Part shown: positions 7,769-15,678 of the stretch, piece after piece
Position numbering within the stretch: position 1 is the stretch's first letter
Layout: each line of letters starts with the position of its first letter
Assembly (NCBI RefSeq): GCF_029893805.1
Contig: NZ_JARXYP010000002.1
Span: forward strand, 1,302,001 to 1,366,000
Direction of reading: 5' to 3'
Length of the DNA: 64,000 bases
Source of the DNA: Streptomyces sp. SAI-135
GTDB taxonomy: Bacteria; Actinomycetota; Actinomycetes; Streptomycetales; Streptomycetaceae
Translations under genes and position numbers: made by a program
The notes under the pieces: generated by a model
Told to the model about the DNA's origin: nothing
Databases searched by the model: none
What the model saw: only the letters and a program-made list of their open reading frames with translations

Positions 7769-8395
7769 GCGAGCACCACCAGTTGGGCGCGGTCGCGGGC
7801 GCCCAGCTTGACCATCGTGCGGCTGACGTGGGTCTTGGCGGTGAGCGGGCTGACGACCAGGCGCCGGGCGATCTCCTCGTTGGACAGGCCGATGCCGACC
7901 AGGGCCATCACCTCCCGCTCCCGCTCGGTGAGTCCCGCGAGTGCGCCCTCGGCCGCGGGTTCCTTGGAGCGGGCCGCGAACTCGGCGATGAGACCGGCGG
8001 GTCACCCCGGGCGAGAGGAGCGCGTCGCCCTCGACCACCGCCCGCACGGCACGCAGGAGTTCCGCCGGTTCGGTGTCCTTGACCAGGAAGCCGGAGGCAC
8101 CGGAGCGGATCGCCTCGAAGACGTACTCGTCGAGCTCGAAGGTGGTGAGCATGACCACCCTCACGTCCTTGAGGCCGGTGTCCCCGGTGATGCGCCGGGT
8201 CGCGGCGAGACCGTCGAGCAGCGGCATGCGGATGTCCATCAGGACGATGTCCGGCCGCAGTTCGCGCACCTTGCGCACCGCCTCCTCGCCGTCGGAGGCC
8301 TCCCCCGCCACCTCGATGTCCGGCTGCGCGTCGAGCAGGGCCCGGAAACCGGCCCGCACGAGTGACTGGTCGTCGGCGAGCAGTACGCGGATCAC
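7729..8395 (-). pseudogene. NarL/LuxR-type response regulator, frameshifted
   Basis: The first frame gives a complete receiver domain: acidic pocket at residues 8-9 (LLADDQ), phosphoacceptor Asp54 in DIVLMDIRMP, conserved Lys in GFLVKDTEP. After SPGVTRR the frame is lost, and the DNA-binding part continues in another frame as GLSNEEIARRLVVSPLTAKT and a LuxR-type helix-turn-helix to the stop at 7729. The total length is one base more than a multiple of three; one extra A near 7993 explains it, since removing it gives VTRRLIAEF. Corrected length would be about 221 residues. Its start overlaps the histidine kinase stop by 4 bases (ATGA), so kinase and regulator are coupled. It is either a true lesion or a sequencing error. 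Confidence 0.85.
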
Positions 8396-9624
8396 CGTTC
8401 GTCCTCCTTGGCCGGCACCTGAAGCGGCAGTACGGCGAGCACCCGGAACCCTCCCTCGGGACGCGGGCCCGCCTCGATCGTGCCACCGAGCGCGGCGGCC
8501 CGCTCCCGCATTCCGGCCAGACCGTTGCCGCTGCCGCCCGCGTCGGCGCCGGTCGCCGGTCCGTCGTCGTCGACACGGAGCCGTAGGGCCCCGCCGTCGT
8601 GATCGAGCCGCACGCGCGCGTGCCGCGATCCCGAGTGCCGTACGACATTGGTGAGCGCCTCCTGGACGATGCGGAAGGCGGCGAGGTCCGCGCCGGGCGG
8701 CAGGGCCGGCGCCGCGCCCTCCACCTCGACGGTGAGGCCCGCGCCGGCCGCCTGGGACACCAGCTCGGGCAGCCGGTCCAGGCCCGGCGCGGGGGCGCGC
8801 GGGGCGTCACCGGGGGTGCGCAGGGTGTCGAGGACCTGGCGGACCTCGCCGAGCGCCTCCTTGCTGGCGGCCTTGATGGTGGTGAGCGCGGTGCGGGCCT
8901 GTTCGGGGTCGGTGTCGAGGAGGGCGAGGCCGACGCCGGCCTGGACGTTGATGACGGAGATGCTGTGCGCGAGCACGTCGTGCAGTTCGCGGGCGATCCT
9001 CAGCCGTTCCTCGTCGGCGCGGCGCCGGGCGGCCCGGGCGCGCTCGGCGCGTTCCCGGGCCCACTGTTCGCGCCGGGTACGGGCCAGCTCCGCCACGGCG
9101 ACGATCGCGACCACCCAGGCGGCGATCACGCCCTCCTGTCCCCAGGGGGCGGCCGGGTCCTCGGCCGGCGGAAGCCACTGGTACAGCCAGTGGGCGACCA
9201 GGACGTGCCCGGCCCACAGCATCCCCAGCGCGGTCCAGGCGGCCTTGCGGTGTCCGGCCACCACGGCACTGAAGCAGGCCAGGGCGACGGGCAGGAACAC
9301 GGGCCCGTAGGGATACCCGGCACCGAGATAGACCATCGCGGCGGCCGTCGCGGCGAAGACGACGGGCACGGGTCGCCGATGCCGCCACAGCAGCACCCCG
9401 GAGCCCACCACCAGCAGCGCCCGCGCGAACGGGTCGAGCGCGGCCCGCTCGCCGACCTGCTGGTGGGCCGCGTAGTTCGAACCGCCGAGCACGAAGAACG
9501 TGAGCAGCAGGGTGGACGGCCACGGCCACCGGGCGCCGTGCCCGTCGCCGCTCCGCCACCACGGCGGACCGAGCCGCCGCCACCGCGACGGGCCTCCCCC
9601 GCGCACGCCCTGCTCACCGTCCAT
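8392..9624 (-). CDS. Two-component sensor histidine kinase (NarX/DesK-like HisKA_3 family)
   Basis: A 410-residue membrane sensor. Four to five hydrophobic segments fill residues about 30-165 (LLLTFFVLGGSNYAA; LVVGSGVLLW; AAWVVAIVAVAELA), followed by a coiled region and the dimerisation helix RIARELHDVLAHSISVINVQ, where His of ELHDVLAHS is the phosphoacceptor. The ATP-binding domain ends with NGLAGMRERAAALGG. This is the standard actinobacterial partner of LuxR-type regulators, and it overlaps its partner gene by 4 bases. The ATG at 9624 has no ribosome site, but TAGCGT ends seven bases before it, so a leaderless mRNA is possible. The signal is unknown. Confidence 0.9.
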   Translation of the reverse strand: MDGEQGVRGGGPSRWRRLGPPWWRSGDGHGARWPWPSTLLLTFFVLGGSNYAAHQQVGERAALDPFARALLVVGSGVLLWRHRRPVPVVFAATAAAMVYLGAGYPYGPVFLPVALACFSAVVAGHRKAAWTALGMLWAGHVLVAHWLYQWLPPAEDPAAPWGQEGVIAAWVVAIVAVAELARTRREQWARERAERARAARRRADEERLRIARELHDVLAHSISVINVQAGVGLALLDTDPEQARTALTTIKAASKEALGEVRQVLDTLRTPGDAPRAPAPGLDRLPELVSQAAGAGLTVEVEGAAPALPPGADLAAFRIVQEALTNVVRHSGSRHARVRLDHDGGALRLRVDDDGPATGADAGGSGNGLAGMRERAAALGGTIEAGPRPEGGFRVLAVLPLQVPAKEDER

Positions 9625-9749
9625 GACAGCCACGCTAGACGGCCCGGCCCGGGCGGGACGTCCCCCGAGCGTGGTGATCACGCCTACTCCCGGCGAAGTA
9701 CGACGGCGGCCGCGGGTCCCGGCGCGGCCACGGTCTCTGCGGACGCCTC

Positions 9750-10442
9750 CTACCGGAGCCCCACGCCCCGCCCCAGCTGCCGCACCGCGTGCCGGAAGAA
9801 CGGTTCCCGGTCCTCCACCACCCGGTTGAACTGGCCGAAGAGTTCGAAGCCGACCAGGCCGAAGAGCTGGGCCCAGGCCACCACCAGGGCGGCGACCACC
9901 GGGGACGGCAGGTCCGGGGCGAGGTCGGCCGCGATGCGCCCGGCCTCGGCGCGCAGGTCCTCGGGCACCGGGGGCAGCTCCGCCAGTCCCCCCGGGCCGT
10001 CGTGGGCGTCGCGGACGACACCGATCAGGAGGAGGCCGACGCGGGCGGCGGCCGGGACGGTGGTCTGCGGTGCGACGTATCCCGGGACGGGAGAGCCGTA
10101 GATCAGGGCGTACTCGTGCGGATGGTCCAGCGACCAGCGGCGGACCGCCTCGCACACCGCGACCCAGCGCTCCAGCGGGGCCGCCGCCTCGACCGCCCCG
10201 TGCGCCCGCTCGGCGCTCTCCCCGAGCGAGTCGTACGCGTCGATGATCAGGGCGGTGAGCAGGTCGTCGCGGCTCGGGAAGTAGCGGTACAGGGCCGAGG
10301 AGACCATCCCCAGCTCACGCGCCACCGCCCGCAGCGAGAGTTTCGACGCGCCCTCCGCCGCGAGCTGCCTGCGCGCCTCGTCCTTGATGGCGGCGGTGAC
10401 TTCGATCCGGGCACGGGCCCGGGCCCCTTGTGCGGTGCTCAT
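9750..10442 (-). CDS. TetR-family transcriptional regulator
   Basis: A 230-residue TetR/AcrR-type repressor. The helix-turn-helix is at about residues 25-60 (LSLRAVARELGMVSSALYRY, then FPSRDDLLTALI). The C-terminal ligand domain carries the WxLDHPHEYALIYGSPVPGY pattern seen in many TetR proteins of the WHG-domain group. I begin at the ATG of MSTAQGARARARIEV rather than the upstream frame, which runs through the operator region. It is divergent from the deazaflavin-type oxidoreductase gene, and the gap contains repeated palindromes (10466-10555) that probably bind this repressor. Confidence 0.92.
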   Translation of the reverse strand: MSTAQGARARARIEVTAAIKDEARRQLAAEGASKLSLRAVARELGMVSSALYRYFPSRDDLLTALIIDAYDSLGESAERAHGAVEAAAPLERWVAVCEAVRRWSLDHPHEYALIYGSPVPGYVAPQTTVPAAARVGLLLIGVVRDAHDGPGGLAELPPVPEDLRAEAGRIAADLAPDLPSPVVAALVVAWAQLFGLVGFELFGQFNRVVEDREPFFRHAVRQLGRGVGLR

Positions 10443-10465
10443 ACGGCTCAGTCTCGCACAGGAAC

Positions 10466-10555
10466 AGAGCAGTGCACACAATCGAGAGCACTGCTCTTGC
10501 TTTGGGTCGCGGAACCGTGCAGACTGGCCTCACCGAAAGCGAGAGCACCGCTCTC
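10466..10555. promoter_or_regulatory. TetR operator array between regulator and oxidoreductase
   Basis: A perfect 13-bp palindrome AGAGCACTGCTCT lies at 10485-10497, and a related one, GAGAGCACCGCTCTC, at 10541-10555. A half copy AGAGCAGTGC at 10466-10475 also pairs with the first site to form 10-bp inverted arms. The three related sites bracket the likely divergent promoters, which suggests cooperative repression of both genes. Confidence 0.7.
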
Positions 10556-10574
10556 TCAAACAAGGGGGATGCTC

Positions 10575-11024
10575 ATGTCCACGCACGTCCAGAAGCCCGG
10601 CTGGTTCACGGTCAACGTCTTCAACCGCATGGTGGCCTGGCTCACCCGCCGTGGCCTCAGCGTCTGGGGTTCCCGTGTCCTGGCGGTCCGCGGCCGCAAG
10701 AGCGGCGAGTGGCGGACCACCCCGGTGAACCTGCTGACGGTGGACGGCCTGCAGTACCTGGTGGCGCCGCGCGGCCATGTCCAGTGGACGCACAACATGC
10801 GCGCGGCCGGCGGCGGCGAACTGCACCTCGGCAAACAGGTGGAGACCTTCACCGCGACCGAGGTGGCCGACGACGACAAGGTCCCGCTCCTGCGCGCCTA
10901 CCTCAAGCGCTGGAAGGCCGAGGTCGGCGTCTTCTTCAACGGGGTCGGCCCCGACTCTCCCGACGCCGACCTGCGCCGCATCGCACCCGACCACCCCGTC
11001 TTCCGCATCACGGTCAAGAACTGA
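10575..11024 (+). CDS. Nitroreductase/deazaflavin (F420)-dependent oxidoreductase, Ddn-like
   Basis: A 149-residue split beta-barrel protein of the deazaflavin-dependent nitroreductase family (the Rv3547/Ddn group, which uses coenzyme F420H2). The opening GWFTVNVFNRMVAWLTRRGL and the RGRKSGEWRTTPVNLLTVDG strand are typical. Length is normal. I start at the second of two ATGs (10575) because AGGGGG lies six bases before it, while the first ATG touches that site. Expression is presumably controlled by the adjacent TetR repressor through the operators at 10485 and 10541. It ends with an 11-base overlap with the convergent flavoprotein gene. Substrate unknown; F420 use is inferred from the family. 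Confidence 0.85.
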   Translation: MSTHVQKPGWFTVNVFNRMVAWLTRRGLSVWGSRVLAVRGRKSGEWRTTPVNLLTVDGLQYLVAPRGHVQWTHNMRAAGGGELHLGKQVETFTATEVADDDKVPLLRAYLKRWKAEVGVFFNGVGPDSPDADLRRIAPDHPVFRITVKN

Positions 11025-12300
11025 CCTCCCCGCCCTCGGCGGCCCCGGCGGGACGCGGGTCCAGCGCGGCCAGCGCCCGCTGGGCCATCGGCCGGCCGCG
11101 GACCAGCTCGCCCAGGGAGGTCGCGCCCTGCGTGATGTCCTTGAACGCGTTCCACGCGGGCCGGAAACCCGTCAGCGCCGCGTGGAACAGGCCGGGCCGG
11201 CGCTCGAAAGCGGTCAGCAGCCGCTTACCGACGCTCATCTCGACGCCGAGGCCCGCCTTGACGGCGAACGCGTAGTTCAGCGCCTGGCGCCGGGTGTCCA
11301 CCGCGTCGTGGGCCTCCGCGATCCTGACCGCCCACTCCCCCGCGAGCCGCCCGGAGCGCAGCGCGAAGGAGATGCCCTCGCGGGTCCACGGCTCCAGGAG
11401 CCCGGCCGCGTCACCGCACACCAGCACCCGTCCGCGCGAGAGCGGCGAGTCGTCGGCACGGCAGCGGGTCAGGTGTCCCGAGGAGATGCTCGGTTCGAAG
11501 CCGGCGAGACCGAGGCGCCCGATGAAGTCCTCCAAGTACCGCTTGGTGGCCGCTCCTTCACCACGCGCCGAGATCACCCCGACGGTCAGGGTGTCCCCCT
11601 TGGGGAAGACCCAGCCGTAACTGCCGGGCATGGGGCCCCAGTCGATGAGCACCCGCCCCTTCCAGTCCTCGGCGACGGTCTCCGGCACCGGGATCTCCGC
11701 CTCCAGCCCGAGGTCCACCTGGTCGAGCTTGACCCCGACATGCGCGCCTATCCGGCTGGCGCTGCCGTCGGCCCCGACGACCGCCCGCGCGAGCAGCGTC
11801 TCACCGCCCTGGAGGACCACCGCGACCGTACGCCGGTCGGGCACCGCCGAGCCGTGCTGCTCGACGCGCTGCACGGTGACGCCCGTGCGCAGCTCGGCGC
11901 CCGCCTTCTGGGCGTGCTCGACGAGCTGCTGGTCGAACTCGGGCCGGTTGATCAGCCCGAACAGCATCTGCTTGGAACGCCGGGTCCGTGTGAAGCGGCC
12001 GTTGTTCGAGAAGGTGACGGCGTGCACCCGGTCCCGGAACGGCAGCTCGAAGCCGGGCGGCAGCGAGTCCCGCGAGGGACCGATGATGCCGCCGCCGCAG
12101 GTCTTGTACCGGGGCAGCTCGGCCTTCTCCAGCAACAGCACGCGCCGTCCCGCGACCGCCGCCGCGTAGGCGGCCGAGGCGCCCGCGGGGCCCGCGCCCA
12201 CCACGACGACGTCCCACACCCGCTGCGCCTCGTCCTGCACGCCGTCCGCCGAAGAGTCGTCCGCCGAAGTGCCGTCCGCCGAAGAGTTCTCGCTGCTCAC
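11014..12300 (-). CDS. Geranylgeranyl-reductase-family FAD oxidoreductase
   Basis: A 428-residue flavoprotein of the ChlP/BchP-like group. The FAD-binding Rossmann fold is near residue 30 (DVVVVGAGPAGASAAYAAA), and the second FAD motif is GRVLVCGDAAGLLEPWTREG near residue 290. CGGGIIGPSR and the strongly aromatic YGWVFPKGDTLTVGV are family features. Members reduce isoprenoid double bonds, for example in menaquinone or lipid side chains; the exact substrate is not shown. I use the GTG at 12300. The first 20 residues are a threefold SADG/SADD repeat encoded by near-identical 15-bp units (12240-12290), an acidic disordered tail. Confidence 0.85.
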   Translation of the reverse strand: MSSENSSADGTSADDSSADGVQDEAQRVWDVVVVGAGPAGASAAYAAAVAGRRVLLLEKAELPRYKTCGGGIIGPSRDSLPPGFELPFRDRVHAVTFSNNGRFTRTRRSKQMLFGLINRPEFDQQLVEHAQKAGAELRTGVTVQRVEQHGSAVPDRRTVAVVLQGGETLLARAVVGADGSASRIGAHVGVKLDQVDLGLEAEIPVPETVAEDWKGRVLIDWGPMPGSYGWVFPKGDTLTVGVISARGEGAATKRYLEDFIGRLGLAGFEPSISSGHLTRCRADDSPLSRGRVLVCGDAAGLLEPWTREGISFALRSGRLAGEWAVRIAEAHDAVDTRRQALNYAFAVKAGLGVEMSVGKRLLTAFERRPGLFHAALTGFRPAWNAFKDITQGATSLGELVRGRPMAQRALAALDPRPAGAAEGGEVSS

Positions 12301-12364
12301 GATGGTCTGCTGCTCCCGATCAAGCCGTTGCCGCACCTGTCTCCCGCATCCTACGGCGGGCCCG

Positions 12365-12382
12365 CCCACAGACCACTGTGGG
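12365..12382. promoter_or_regulatory. Short inverted repeat in divergent promoter region
   Basis: CCCACAG and CTGTGGG, 7-bp arms with a 4-base loop, lie in the 133-base gap between the divergent flavoprotein and peptidase genes. It could be an operator for either; no regulator is adjacent. Confidence 0.3.
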
Positions 12383-12433
12383 AGGATCTACGGCACTCAC
12401 AGGTACAACGTCGCACCCACAAGGAGCGTGCCC

Positions 12434-13789
12434 ATGTCGTCGAATCCGGTCGCCGAGACCGTCGCCTCGCTGATGCCGAGGGCGCGGGCGGAGCTCACCG
12501 AACTGGTGGCGTTCAAGTCGGTGGCGGACTTCGAGCAGTTCCCGAAGAGCGAGAGCGAGGCCGCCGCTGGCTGGGTCGCGGACGCGCTCACCGCCGAGGG
12601 GTTCCAGGACGTGGCCCTGCTCGACACCCCTGACGGCACCCAGTCGGTCTACGGCTACCTGCCCGGCCCGGAGGGTGCGAAGACCGTCCTGCTGTACGCC
12701 CACTACGACGTGCAGCCGCCGCTGGACGAGTCCGGGTGGACGACCCCGCCCTTCGAGCTCACCGAGCGCGACGGCCGCTGGTACGGGCGCGGGGCCGCCG
12801 ACTGCAAGGGCGGTGTGATCATGCACCTGCTCGCGCTGCGCGCCCTGAAGGCGAACGGCGGGGTGCCGGTCCACGTCAAGTTCATCGCCGAGGGCTCGGA
12901 GGAACAGGGCACGGGCGGCCTGGAGCGGTACGCCGAGGCCAACCCCGCGCTCCTGGAGGCGGACACCGTCGTCATCGGTGACGCGGGCAACTTCCGCGTC
13001 GGCCTGCCCACGGTCACCACCACCCTGCGCGGCATGACCATGCTGCGCGTGCAGGTCGACACCCTCGCGGGCAACCTCCACTCGGGCCAGTTCGGCGGCG
13101 CCGCCCCCGACGCGCTGGCCGCGCTGATCCGCGTCCTGGACTCGCTGCGCGGGAAGGACGGCACGACACAGATCGACGGGCTCACCCCGGACGCCTCCTG
13201 GGACGGTCTCCAGTACGACGAGGAGCAGTTCCGGACGGACGCCAAGGTCCTGGACGGCGTGGAGCTGATCGGCGACGGCACGGTCGCCGACCGCATCTGG
13301 GCCCGCCCGGCCGTCACCGTCCTCGGCATCGACTGCCCGCCGGTCGTCGGCGCCACCCCGTCGGTGCAGGCGAGCGCCCGCGCGCTGGTCAGCCTGCGGG
13401 TGCCGCCGGGCATCGACGCGGCCGAGGCGACCAAGCTGCTCCAGGCGCACCTGGAGTCGCACACGCCGTGGGGCGCGCGGGTACGCACCGAGCAGATCGG
13501 CCAGGGCCAGCCGTTCCGCGCGGACACCACCAGCCCGGCGTACGCGGCGATGGCCGACGCGATGGCGGTGGCCTACCCGGGCCAGGAGATGCAGTACGCG
13601 GGCCAGGGCGGCTCCATCCCCCTGTGCAACACCCTCGCGTCGCTCTACCCGCACGCCGAGATCCTCCTCATCGGCCTGAGCGAGCCGGAGGCCCAGATCC
13701 ACGCGGTGAACGAGAGTGTCTCCCCGGAGGAGCTGGAGCGCCTGTCGGTGGCGGAGGCCCTGTTCCTGCGCAACTACGCGGCGGGCTGA
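12434..13789 (+). CDS. M20-family dipeptidase (CPG2/ArgE-like metallopeptidase)
   Basis: A 451-residue cytosolic zinc peptidase of family M20. The metal ligands are readable: His in LLYAHYDVQPP, bridging Asp in GRGAADCKGGV, the catalytic Glu-Glu pair in FIAEGSEEQGTGG, an Asp in VVIGDAGN, and the last His in EPEAQIHAVNESV. The lid domain contains NLHSGQFGGAAPDA, the usual dimerisation domain pattern. The length fits the dipeptidase subgroup that cleaves short peptides. AAGGAG seven bases before the ATG fixes the start. A hairpin at 13812 ends the gene. Confidence 0.92.
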   Translation: MSSNPVAETVASLMPRARAELTELVAFKSVADFEQFPKSESEAAAGWVADALTAEGFQDVALLDTPDGTQSVYGYLPGPEGAKTVLLYAHYDVQPPLDESGWTTPPFELTERDGRWYGRGAADCKGGVIMHLLALRALKANGGVPVHVKFIAEGSEEQGTGGLERYAEANPALLEADTVVIGDAGNFRVGLPTVTTTLRGMTMLRVQVDTLAGNLHSGQFGGAAPDALAALIRVLDSLRGKDGTTQIDGLTPDASWDGLQYDEEQFRTDAKVLDGVELIGDGTVADRIWARPAVTVLGIDCPPVVGATPSVQASARALVSLRVPPGIDAAEATKLLQAHLESHTPWGARVRTEQIGQGQPFRADTTSPAYAAMADAMAVAYPGQEMQYAGQGGSIPLCNTLASLYPHAEILLIGLSEPEAQIHAVNESVSPEELERLSVAEALFLRNYAAG

Positions 13790-13811
13790 TCCGACGGCTC
13801 TGCTGTCGGCT

Positions 13812-13841
13812 AAAGGCCCTCGCCCCCGGGCGGGGGCCTTT
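13812..13841 (+). terminator. Hairpin terminator with A/T flanks
   Basis: AAAGGCCCTCGC pairs with GCGGGGGCCTTT (one G-U pair) around a six-base loop. It has the A-run before and T-run after of a classic intrinsic terminator and ends the peptidase gene, only 13 bases before the next ATG. Confidence 0.8.
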
Positions 13842-13854
13842 CTACGGTCGTCCC

Positions 13855-14532
13855 ATGGACGTCGTCGAGCTCCTCCCCCACCTCCACCTCCTGCGCTTCC
13901 CGGTCGGCCAGGCCTACCTCTGGCGCGACGGCGACGAGTCGACCCTGATCGATGCCGGTCCGCCGGGTTCCGCGGCACCGATCGCCGCCCTTCTCCCAGG
14001 ACGGCTGCGCCGTATCGTGCTCACCCACTTCCACGAGGACCACGTGGGCGGGGCGGGCGAGTTGGCCGCCATGACGGGCGCCGAAGTGCTGTCCCACCGG
14101 CTGGACGCCCCCTTCGTCCGAGGCGAAGCACCGGGCCCGCCCCCGGTGTTCGAGGACTGGGAACTCCCGCTGCACGCGGAAGCCCTACGACACCTGCCCC
14201 AGGGCGGGTTCACGAGACCACCACGGCTCACGGAACTCTCCGACGGCGACGACCTGGACTTCGGCGACGGAGCGAGGGTCGTCCACGTCCCCGGCCACAC
14301 CCCCGGCAGCATCGCCCTCCACCTCCCGAGGCACGGGGTCCTGTTCACCGGCGACACGGTGGCCGCCTCCCCCCAGGACGGAAGCCCCATACCCGGCGTC
14401 TTCAACACCGACCGCCCCCAAACCCTGTCCTCCTACACCCAGTTGGCATCCCTCACCCCGAACACGACGTGCGTGGGCCATGGAGATCCGATCATGGGCC
14501 CATGGGCGTCGACACACGACTCACGAATCTAG
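13855..14532 (+). CDS. MBL-fold metallo-hydrolase
   Basis: A 225-residue metallo-beta-lactamase-fold hydrolase. The metal motif HxHxDH is complete at residues 58-63 (LTHFHEDHVGG), with further ligands in VPGHTPGSIAL and the Asp in LFTGDTVA, and the last His in VGHGDPI. The family covers thiolesterases, lactonases and glyoxalase II-like enzymes; nothing here narrows it further. The ATG is 13 bases after a terminator hairpin, with no ribosome site, so its transcript must start very close to the ATG or read through. Confidence 0.88.
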   Translation: MDVVELLPHLHLLRFPVGQAYLWRDGDESTLIDAGPPGSAAPIAALLPGRLRRIVLTHFHEDHVGGAGELAAMTGAEVLSHRLDAPFVRGEAPGPPPVFEDWELPLHAEALRHLPQGGFTRPPRLTELSDGDDLDFGDGARVVHVPGHTPGSIALHLPRHGVLFTGDTVAASPQDGSPIPGVFNTDRPQTLSSYTQLASLTPNTTCVGHGDPIMGPWASTHDSRI

Positions 14533-14560
14533 GCGCGCACCCCACAACCGCCGCCCACCC

Positions 14561-15652
14561 TCACGCCGAAGTCGACGCGCTGTCCCCCGATGCCGTCAGC
14601 GCCGGGTCCAGCACGATGTCCTCGTCGCGGGGCTCGACGTTCGGTTCCTCGGGGAAGTGACAGGCCGTCAGGTGGCCCGAGGTGTTGCCGGTCAGGCGCA
14701 CCAGTGGTGGTTCCTCCGTCGCGCAGCGGTCCTGGGCCTTCCAGCAGCGGGTGCGGAAGCGGCAGCCGGACGGTGGGTCGACCGGTGAGGGGACGTCCCC
14801 GGCGAGCCGGATGCGTTCGCGACGCCGGGTGCCGTCCGGGTCGGCCTCGGGGACCGCGGAGAGCAGGGCGTGGGTGTAGGGGTGCCGGGGACGGGCGTAG
14901 AGCGTCTGGCGGTCTGCGACCTCGACGATCTTGCCGAGGTACATCACCGCGACCCGCTCGCAGAAGTGCCGTACGACGGCGAGGTCGTGGGCGATGAAGA
15001 CGAACGCGATGCCGAACTCCCGCTGGAGGTCCTGGAGCAGGTTGACGATCTGCGCCTGGATCGAGACGTCCAGCGCCGAGACCGGTTCGTCGGCCACGAT
15101 CAGCTTCGGACGCAGGGCGAGCGCGCGGGCGATGCCGATGCGCTGGCGCTGACCGCCGGAGAACTCGTTGGGGTAGCGGTTGTAGTGCTCGGGGTTGAGC
15201 CCGACCGTCTCCAGGAGTTCCTGGGCGCGCTTCTTGTGCCCCTGCGGCGGGTTGATGCCGTTGAGCCGCATCGGTGTCTCGACGATGGTGCCGACCGTGT
15301 GCCGGGGGTTCAGCGAGGAGTATGGGTCCTGGAAGATCATCTGGAGGTTCCGGCGGGCCTCCTTCATCCGGTGCTCCGGGGTGTGGGTGATGTCCTCGCC
15401 GTCGAACACCACCTTCCCCGCCGTGGGTTCCAGCAGCCGGGTGACGAGCCGGCCCGTGGTCGACTTGCCGCAGCCGGACTCGCCGACCAGACCGAGCGAC
15501 TGCCCGGCACCGACCGTGAAGTCGATGCCGTCGACGGCGTGCACGGCCCCGACCTGCCGTTGGAAGACGATGCCGTGCCGGATCGGGAAGTGCTTGGTGA
15601 GGCCGCTGACTTCGAGGAGGGGTTCCCCGGCGACGGGCTGGGTGGTGCTCAC
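14561..15652 (-). CDS. Oligopeptide/dipeptide ABC transporter ATP-binding protein (OppF type)
   Basis: A 363-residue ATPase for peptide uptake. Walker A is GESGCGKSTT, the ABC signature FSGGQRQRIGIARAL, and Walker B KLIVADEPVSALD, followed by the H-loop AHDLAVV. The C-terminal oligopeptide-ABC extension has the Cys-rich CRFRTRCWKAQDRC, a probable iron-sulphur or disulphide motif. It begins at a GTG at 15652 with AGGAG six bases upstream. It is the last gene of the operon, 26 bases after the OppD-type gene, and forms the ATPase pair with it. Confidence 0.93.
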   Translation of the reverse strand: MSTTQPVAGEPLLEVSGLTKHFPIRHGIVFQRQVGAVHAVDGIDFTVGAGQSLGLVGESGCGKSTTGRLVTRLLEPTAGKVVFDGEDITHTPEHRMKEARRNLQMIFQDPYSSLNPRHTVGTIVETPMRLNGINPPQGHKKRAQELLETVGLNPEHYNRYPNEFSGGQRQRIGIARALALRPKLIVADEPVSALDVSIQAQIVNLLQDLQREFGIAFVFIAHDLAVVRHFCERVAVMYLGKIVEVADRQTLYARPRHPYTHALLSAVPEADPDGTRRRERIRLAGDVPSPVDPPSGCRFRTRCWKAQDRCATEEPPLVRLTGNTSGHLTACHFPEEPNVEPRDEDIVLDPALTASGDSASTSA

Positions 15653-15678
15653 GGCATGCTCCTGTTCGTCCGCCGCCC

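Noticed and set aside
12240..12290. Short tandem repeats as a CRISPR-like array
   Set aside because: Units are 15 bases, in frame in a coding region, without spacers.
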